Positions 22,937 to 27,707 of a stretch of 27,707 nt of DNA are shown one piece after another. Positions within the stretch are counted from its first letter, which is position 1; each line of letters begins with the position of its first letter. Source of the stretch: Clostridia bacterium (GTDB taxonomy: Bacteria > Bacillota_A > Clostridia > Christensenellales > Aristaeellaceae); the NCBI GenBank assembly GCA_017481065.1, contig JAFUPT010000143.1, forward strand, positions 1 to 27,707, given 5' to 3'. The position numbers and the translations under genes were made by a program. The notes under the pieces were generated by a model. The model searched no databases, was not told the DNA's origin, and was given only the letters and a program-made list of their open reading frames with translations.

Positions 22937-23875
22937 TCAGAACAGATGCTTGCTGCGCATGATCTCCATATTTTCCTGGGCATGCTCGCCCACGAAGCCG
23001 AGGAGCAGGTAGCGGCTGCTCTGCTTGTCATACACGATTTCGGGATAGAGGCAGAAGCCTTCGATCTTGCCCGTGGAGGAAACATGGGTGCGCGGGCCGC
23101 TGCACTCGTGGATGTAATCGCCCACGGCGATGTGGGATTCGTCGGCATAATGTACGGGCAGATCCTTGGCGATATCCTCTTTTACCAGCATTTCCAGTTC
23201 ATAGAGGTCGATCTCCGGGGGATGATCGTAGAAGCCGAGCACGAAGCCGTGGTTGATATCATCATGCTTGCAGGCCATAACCTGGTCGGGAGTCATGTGG
23301 ATTTCGCACAGGTCCTCCGCAGTATGGGCCATCAGGCGGTATTTCAGGGATTTGTGCACCACATCCACGAATTCCTGCGGCTCGGGGCCGAAGATGTTCG
23401 GGCGGGCGATGAGCACCTGCTCGCCCACGCCGATCAGCAAATCGGCATTCTGGGGCAGCAGGGGATAGATCAGGTCAAAGTGCTCCACAATCACGCGCTT
23501 GCCCAGGTGAATGGCGTCCATGATGGCCTCGGCAAGAATGTGGGGCTGGGTGAAGCCGGTCTCGAAGCGGATATCGAGGTGGTAGGTGTGGGGCGTATAG
23601 AAATTGAAGCCGGACGCCTGCTCCGCCACATCGAGGATCGGCAGGGGGCGCACGTTCACGCCGTCATCATCGTTGGTGAGCTCCAGACCGGGAAACATGC
23701 CCTTCACCAGCGCGCTCTTGCCGGAGCCGGCGTCGCCGATGAAGCCGATCAGCCTGTCCTGGGGGCTGAGGTAGAGCTGGGAAATCTGCATGCCGAGCTT
23801 GTAGATGCGGTGGCGTCCGCGGGGAGCAAAAAATTCCGCCTGGATCAGGCTTCGCTGCATGCGATGCTGGGGCAT
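22937..23875 (-). CDS. P-loop ATPase with a C-terminal aminoacyl-tRNA-editing-like region, unknown role
   Basis: The function is unknown to me. The 312-residue protein has a clear Walker A GDAGSGKS (residues 47-54) within LIGFIGDAGSGKSALVKGMF and a probable Walker B region KRVIVEHFDLIYP (126-138). Its C-terminal part (about 240-296) contains HYADESHIAVGDYIHECSG then PRTHVSSTGKIEGF. This resembles the second additional domain of alanyl- and threonyl-tRNA synthetases (a CxGTH-like element followed by a TGxI stretch), with two extra residues between Gly and Thr-His. No signal peptide or membrane helix is visible. It starts 4 bp after the citC stop, with its RBS overlapping the end of citC, so the two are cotranscribed and probably cooperate. 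A nucleotide-dependent role in prosthetic-group handling, substrate sensing or metabolite editing is possible; none is shown. Confidence 0.85.
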   Translation of the reverse strand: MPQHRMQRSLIQAEFFAPRGRHRIYKLGMQISQLYLSPQDRLIGFIGDAGSGKSALVKGMFPGLELTNDDDGVNVRPLPILDVAEQASGFNFYTPHTYHLDIRFETGFTQPHILAEAIMDAIHLGKRVIVEHFDLIYPLLPQNADLLIGVGEQVLIARPNIFGPEPQEFVDVVHKSLKYRLMAHTAEDLCEIHMTPDQVMACKHDDINHGFVLGFYDHPPEIDLYELEMLVKEDIAKDLPVHYADESHIAVGDYIHECSGPRTHVSSTGKIEGFCLYPEIVYDKQSSRYLLLGFVGEHAQENMEIMRSKHLF

Positions 23876-23879
23876 GGGA

Positions 23880-24851
23880 TTACCTCCTTAGGATGTAATT
23901 AAGTGTGCTCTCCGGAACCAGCTTCCGGAGTTCTTCCATATTTCCGGCCTCCATCAGCGCGCGCACGCGGGATGCGCTCACAGCCTCGTTTTCCGAGCAC
24001 AGCCGGGGAATTTCAATCAGCTCGATCCCGTATTCCGGGAGATGGGCTTTCAGGGTTTCATTGTAGAAGCGGGTCACTGGATCAATGGGCTCGCTGCCCA
24101 CGAAGCGCTTTGCGATGCCCAGCGCGGGGGCGATCTTTTCCCCGAAGAGCCGCGCGTCCAGCTCGCAGTAAATTTCGCCCACCTTCGCCTTGTCCTTGAT
24201 AAAATAGCTGGGAAAGGTGGCGCTGGATACCATGTACGGCCCGGTGGGATGGATGAATACATTTTTTAGATCCGCGCAGCCCTGCTTTGCCAGCTCCATG
24301 CGCGCACCGGCGGGGAAGAGGCTCCTGTCCTCCGATAGGATGAACAGATGCAGCGCGTCCACCTGAGAAGCCGCGCTTTCGATCAGATAGCGGTGACCCA
24401 GGGTGAAGGGATTGCAGTTTGCCACGATCGCGCCCACCGTGCCGGATGGCTTTTCCATGGAAGCGAGGAAGGCGTCCAAGCCGTTTTTCCTGCTCTCCAT
24501 CAGCAGGCAGGTGCTGGTGCGCATCACCGGGTAGAAGCCGAAGGAAGAAAACATCATCTGGTTTCCCGGCTTGGTGAAGAGCATCAGGTGGTCGACGCCC
24601 CGCTCGAAGGCCTCCCGCCGCAGCTCAGTAAGGATGCGCGCGGCCAGGTCCTCGCCCTGGCGCAGGGGAGATACGGCGATGCACTTGAGCGTCTGCCCGT
24701 CCAGCGAGCCGGAGGCGATGATTTCGCCGTCCTCGATGAGGGCGCAGGAGAAGGAAACGGCGGGATCGTAATCCAAACCGCAGCTCTTGAGAAAGGCCTT
24801 GAGCCTCTCCAGCGCCGCACCCCGGAAGGGCCTGCCGGTCTCCATCCGCAT
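23880..24851 (-). CDS. citC: [Citrate (or citramalate) lyase] acetate ligase
   Basis: Activates the lyase by acetylating the thiol of the prosthetic group on CitD, using ATP and acetate. The 323-residue protein has an N-terminal acetyltransferase-like domain (about 20-125) followed by a nucleotidyltransferase domain with the TxGH motif in NCNPFTLGHRYLIE. The start is uncertain: ATG 24851 is preceded by GGGAGG at a good distance, whereas ATG 24872 has no clear RBS, so I chose 24851. It is the first gene of the minus-strand unit that leads to the ATPase and the glutamate mutase genes, and is divergent from citD-citE-citF. The linkage to glutamate mutase points to citramalate lyase as its target. 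Confidence 0.92.
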   Translation of the reverse strand: MRMETGRPFRGAALERLKAFLKSCGLDYDPAVSFSCALIEDGEIIASGSLDGQTLKCIAVSPLRQGEDLAARILTELRREAFERGVDHLMLFTKPGNQMMFSSFGFYPVMRTSTCLLMESRKNGLDAFLASMEKPSGTVGAIVANCNPFTLGHRYLIESAASQVDALHLFILSEDRSLFPAGARMELAKQGCADLKNVFIHPTGPYMVSSATFPSYFIKDKAKVGEIYCELDARLFGEKIAPALGIAKRFVGSEPIDPVTRFYNETLKAHLPEYGIELIEIPRLCSENEAVSASRVRALMEAGNMEELRKLVPESTLNYILRR

Positions 24852-24882
24852 ACGCTTCCCTCCCAGTTTCATGCTACATCCA

Positions 24883-24911
24883 AGTATAAGCGAAAAGAAG
24901 AGATTTGTAAA
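24883..24911 (-). promoter_or_regulatory. Predicted promoter of citC and the glutamate mutase unit
   Basis: On the minus strand TTTACA (24906-24911) and TATACT (24883-24888) are spaced by 17 bp. It lies back to back with the citD promoter, so one regulator could serve both directions. Confidence 0.7.
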
Positions 24912-24921
24912 TAAATCATAG

Positions 24922-24979
24922 TTGTCAAAATATAATTTCCATTATATAATAAGGGGGAAATGATCTATATCAATTGATA
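24922..24979 (+). promoter_or_regulatory. Promoter and candidate operator of citDEF
   Basis: TTGTCA (24922-24927), a 17-bp spacer and TATAAT (24945-24950). A perfect 12-bp palindrome TATCAATTGATA (24968-24979) follows at about +12 and runs into the AAGGAG ribosome binding site (24979-24984), a suitable place for a repressor. Confidence 0.7.
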
Positions 24980-24995
24980 AGGAGACGATCATTCT

Positions 24996-25265
24996 ATGAG
25001 TGAGATTCTGAAGCGTGCCGCTGCGGGAACCATGGAATCCAGCGATGTGTACGTTGAAATCGCCCCCGGGGATTCCGGCGTGGAAATCGAGCTGGACTCC
25101 GTGGTGGAAAAGCAGTTCGGCGCGGAAATCCGCCGCGTGGCTGCGGAAGTGCTCGAAGAGCAGGGCGTGAAAAATGCCCGGCTGCGCCTTGTGGACCGCG
25201 GCGCGCTGGATTGCGTGATCCGCGCGCGGGTGGAAACCGCCATCCTGCGCGGCATGGAGGGTTAA
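24996..25265 (+). CDS. citD: Citrate/citramalate lyase acyl carrier protein (gamma subunit)
   Basis: An 89-residue acyl carrier subunit that bears the 2'-(5''-phosphoribosyl)-3'-dephospho-CoA prosthetic group. The attachment region AGTMESSDV (residues 10-18) matches the AGTLESSDV of Klebsiella CitD, placing the modified Ser at position 15. The gene begins the plus-strand operon and ends 3 bp before citE, whose ribosome binding site lies within the last codons. The enzymes that make and attach the prosthetic group (CitG and CitX) are not in the window. Confidence 0.93.
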   Translation: MSEILKRAAAGTMESSDVYVEIAPGDSGVEIELDSVVEKQFGAEIRRVAAEVLEEQGVKNARLRLVDRGALDCVIRARVETAILRGMEG

Positions 25266-25268
25266 AAT

Positions 25269-26156
25269 ATGAGAAGATCCATGCTGTTTCTGCCGGGCAA
25301 TACCCCGAATATTATCGTGAACGGCGAAATCCTCGGCGCGGACGCAGTGATCCTCGATCTTGAGGACGCCGTCGCCCCCACCGAGAAGGATTCCGCGCGC
25401 ATCCTTGTGCGCAACGCCATCGGAAGGATGGGCTTCGGAAAGTGCGAAGTGATCGTGCGCATCAATTCCACTGATACCGATTTCTGGATGAAGGATTTGG
25501 ACTATATCATTCCCGTGAAGCCCAGCCTCATCATGCCGCCCAAGACCGGCTGCGCGGAGGATGTGCAGCGCGTGGATGCTTACATTTCCCAGCTGGAAGA
25601 AAAGCTCGGCATGGAAAACAATTCCATCGGCCTCATCCCGCTGATTGAAACCGCCCTCGGCGTGGAGAACGCCTTCCAGATCGCATCCGCCTCCAGGCGC
25701 GTGCGCGCCATCTTCCTCGGCGGCGAGGACCTCACTGCCGACCTGCGCTGCAAGCGCACCAAGGAGGGCAATGAAATTGCCTACGCCCGCAGCCGCATGG
25801 TGTGCGCCGCCCGGGCCGCCGGAGTGGATGTATATGATACGCCCTTCACCGACGTCAACGATGATGAAGGCATCTATGTGGACGCCCATTATGCCAAGAG
25901 CCTCGGCTTCACCGGCAAATCCGCCATCTCCCCCCGCCATGTGCAGGCCATCAACGAAGTTTTCAGCCCCTCCCAGGCAGATATTGATTACGCCTACGAG
26001 GTGATGGAGGCCATCCGCATTGGCAAGGAACAGGGCAAGGGCGCGGTCGCGCTCCGGGGCAAGATGATCGACGCCCCCATCGTGGCCCGCGCGCAGCAGA
26101 CCATCGCCGCAGCCGAGGAGCTGGGCCTGGGAAGGAGTGAGAGCGATGCAGAATAA
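25269..26156 (+). CDS. citE: Citrate/citramalate lyase beta subunit
   Basis: The cleaving subunit, a TIM barrel of the HpcH/HpaI aldolase family, which splits the acyl-carrier thioester to an oxoacid and acetyl-carrier. At 295 residues it is of standard length. It begins MRRSMLFLPGNTPNI and has the family segments DAVILDLEDAV, GLIPLIETALGV and IFLGGEDLTADL, the acidic residues serving as Mg ligands. The product would be pyruvate if the substrate is citramalate, or oxaloacetate if it is citrate. Glutamate mutase and methylaspartate ammonia-lyase nearby favour citramalate, but the sequence alone does not settle it. Its end overlaps the start of citF by 11 bp. Confidence 0.94.
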   Translation: MRRSMLFLPGNTPNIIVNGEILGADAVILDLEDAVAPTEKDSARILVRNAIGRMGFGKCEVIVRINSTDTDFWMKDLDYIIPVKPSLIMPPKTGCAEDVQRVDAYISQLEEKLGMENNSIGLIPLIETALGVENAFQIASASRRVRAIFLGGEDLTADLRCKRTKEGNEIAYARSRMVCAARAAGVDVYDTPFTDVNDDEGIYVDAHYAKSLGFTGKSAISPRHVQAINEVFSPSQADIDYAYEVMEAIRIGKEQGKGAVALRGKMIDAPIVARAQQTIAAAEELGLGRSESDAE

Positions 26157-27549
26157 GCTGGTAAAGAGCATCCGCGAGGCGATCCAGCTCTCCGGACTCA
26201 AGAGCGGCATGTCCGTGTCCTTCCACCATCACCTCAGAAACGGCGATTATACCCTGAACATGGTGATGGAGGAAATCGCAAACCTCGGCATCCGGGAGCT
26301 TACCCTGAATGCCAGCTCCGTATTTGATATTCACGCGCCGCTGGAGGAGCACATCCAGAACCATGTGGTGCGCCAGATCAACTGCAATTACATGTCCGCC
26401 GGGCTGGGACACCGCATCTCCGAGGGCATTCTCGAGGAACCGGTGCAGTTCCGCACCCACGGCGGCAGACCGCGCGATATCGCCCTCGGCAATACCCCCA
26501 TCGATGTGGCCTTCATCGCAGCTCCTGCGGCGGATATGGCGGGCAATTGCTCCGGCAAGTACGGCCCCAGCGCCTGCGGCAGCCTCGGATACGCCTTCCC
26601 GGATGCGATGTATGCCAAGAAGGTTGTGGTCATCACCGATAACCTGATGCCCTATCCCCTGCAGGGCTGGTCCATCCCGGAAATCTATGTGGATTATGTG
26701 GTGGAGGTTCCCGCCATCGGCAATCCCAAGGGCATCGTTTCCGGCACCACCAAGATCACCCGCGATCCCGTGGGCCTGGTGATGGCCCAGAGCGCGGTAA
26801 AGGTGATCCAGCATTCCGGCCTTTTGAAGGATGGCTTTTCCTTCCAGACCGGCGCGGGCGGCGCATCCCTCGCGGCGGCCAAGTTCCTGATGGATATCAT
26901 GGTTCGGGATAAGATACAGGGCTCCTTCGCCTCCGGCGGCATCACCGGCTACCTGGTGGATATGCTGAACGCCGGCTGCTTCCGGAGCCTGATGGATGTG
27001 CAGTGCTTTGATCTCAAGGCCGTGGAATCCATCCGCTCCAATCCCGCGCACCAGGAAATTTCCGCCATGCAGTATGCCAGCCCCGCAGCCAAGGGCGCGG
27101 TGGTGGATAAGCTGGATGTGGTAATCCTCGGCGCTACCGAGGTGGATACCGATTTCAACGTCAACGTGCATACCGATTCCAACGGCTACATCATGGGCGG
27201 CTCCGGCGGCCACAGCGATACTGCGGCGGGCGCCAAGCTCTCCATGATCATCGCGCCGCTCTTCCGCGCAAGGCTGCCCATCGTCACCGACCGGGTGTCC
27301 TGCATCTCCACCCCGGGCCGGGATATCGATGTGCTGGTCACCCAGCGCGGCATCGCGGTCAACCCCAAAAATGCCGGGCTCATGCAGCGGCTGAAGGATG
27401 CCAAGCTCCCTGTGGTAGATATCCATGAACTCAAGGATATCGCCGAGCGCATCACCGGCAAGCCGCAGAAGATTATCTCTACCGGCCGCACCGTCGCCAA
27501 GGTGATCTACCGCGACGGCACCCAGATCGACGAGATACGCCAGGTTTGA
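26146..27549 (+). CDS. citF: Citrate/citramalate lyase alpha subunit (CoA-transferase-type)
   Basis: Exchanges the acetyl group on the carrier protein for citramalyl (or citryl), before cleavage by CitE. The 467-residue protein is a class II type CoA-transferase homologue of normal length. It has the N-terminal SGMSVSFHHHLRNGDYTLN segment, HGGRPRDIALG, GASLAAAKFLMDIM and a C-terminal VDVLVTQRGIAVNP. The ATG at 26146 is preferred, 8 nt after AAGGAG (26132-26137); a GTG at 26137 overlaps that RBS. It is the last recognisable gene; a block of palindromic repeats follows to the window edge. Confidence 0.94.
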   Translation: MQNKLVKSIREAIQLSGLKSGMSVSFHHHLRNGDYTLNMVMEEIANLGIRELTLNASSVFDIHAPLEEHIQNHVVRQINCNYMSAGLGHRISEGILEEPVQFRTHGGRPRDIALGNTPIDVAFIAAPAADMAGNCSGKYGPSACGSLGYAFPDAMYAKKVVVITDNLMPYPLQGWSIPEIYVDYVVEVPAIGNPKGIVSGTTKITRDPVGLVMAQSAVKVIQHSGLLKDGFSFQTGAGGASLAAAKFLMDIMVRDKIQGSFASGGITGYLVDMLNAGCFRSLMDVQCFDLKAVESIRSNPAHQEISAMQYASPAAKGAVVDKLDVVILGATEVDTDFNVNVHTDSNGYIMGGSGGHSDTAAGAKLSMIIAPLFRARLPIVTDRVSCISTPGRDIDVLVTQRGIAVNPKNAGLMQRLKDAKLPVVDIHELKDIAERITGKPQKIISTGRTVAKVIYRDGTQIDEIRQV

Positions 27550-27561
27550 CGTTGAGGGACA

Positions 27562-27707
27562 CTTAGGGGACGCTGTCCCCTAAGAACCCCAGCTTAAGGG
27601 ACATTGTCCCTTAAGAATCCCATGCAAAACAAATCGTGCCGGACGGCGGCACGATTTGTAGAATAATTGCTTTCAGAGGGGGCAAGGGGAAATCATGTCC
27701 CCTTGCA
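27562..27707. repeat. Composite palindromic repeat, copy 6, reaching the window edge
   Basis: CTTAGGGGAC/GTCCCCTAAG (27562-27584), CTTAAGGGAC/GTCCCTTAAG (27593-27615), a 13-bp stem ACAAATCGTGCCG with its complement (27629-27659) and GCAAGGGGA/TCCCCTTGC (27682-27706). The spacers AACCCCAG, AATCCCATGCA and TTTCAGAGGGG match copies 1, 3, 4 and 5. No other gene is seen after citF. Confidence 0.85.

Overview
This window reads as a chromosomal segment of an anaerobic, fermentative Bacillota bacterium, most likely an uncultured gut-type member of the Clostridia. The basis is strong AAGGAGG-type ribosome binding sites, consensus vegetative promoters, short rho-independent terminators, an ECF folate transporter component, a membrane pyrophosphatase, Wood-Ljungdahl corrinoid proteins and the methylaspartate route of glutamate fermentation. 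Base composition is GC-rich by eye. No rRNA, tRNA, CRISPR array, insertion sequence or phage gene was seen.

Layout. (1) 1-2204: a folate ECF S component (cut by the left edge, with an unusual C-terminal extension) and folC. (2) 2252-6823: a run of metal-related genes, made up of a secreted cysteine-rich repeat protein, a CsoR-type repressor with a His-rich arm, a divergently transcribed His-rich protein, a CooT-type nickel protein, a small unknown protein and the CooC/AcsF nickel-insertion ATPase. (3) 6849-10111: acsD and a single gene in which the corrinoid iron-sulfur protein large subunit (AcsC) is fused through an Ala-rich linker to the methyltetrahydrofolate methyltransferase (AcsE). The CODH and ACS catalytic subunits (acsA, acsB) are not in the window. 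(4) 10448-15168: a four-gene simple-sugar/AI-2-like ABC importer with a structured leader and structured intercistronic RNA. (5) 15421-17508, minus strand: a membrane pyrophosphatase behind a leader of about 190 nt that looks like an undescribed regulatory RNA. (6) 17808-24851, minus strand: methylaspartate ammonia-lyase, glmE, glmL, glmS, a P-loop ATPase of unknown role and citC. (7) 24996-27549, plus strand: citD, citE, citF, divergent from citC.

How it fits together. Glutamate mutase (GlmS/GlmE, maintained by GlmL) and methylaspartate ammonia-lyase convert glutamate to mesaconate. The CitCDEF set is therefore best read as citramalate lyase plus its activating ligase, yielding acetate and pyruvate; the mesaconase between the two halves is absent here. 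Folate uptake and folylpolyglutamate synthesis supply the tetrahydrofolate cofactor used by the AcsE domain. The CooC/CooT/His-rich/CsoR genes are consistent with nickel or other metal supply for CODH/ACS.

The most interesting signals are the AcsC-AcsE fusion, the metal-handling cluster with its cysteine-rich secreted protein, the ATPase with a tRNA-synthetase-editing-like tail inside the glutamate/citramalate operon, the pyrophosphatase leader RNA, and a family of composite palindromic repeats at the borders of most transcription units.
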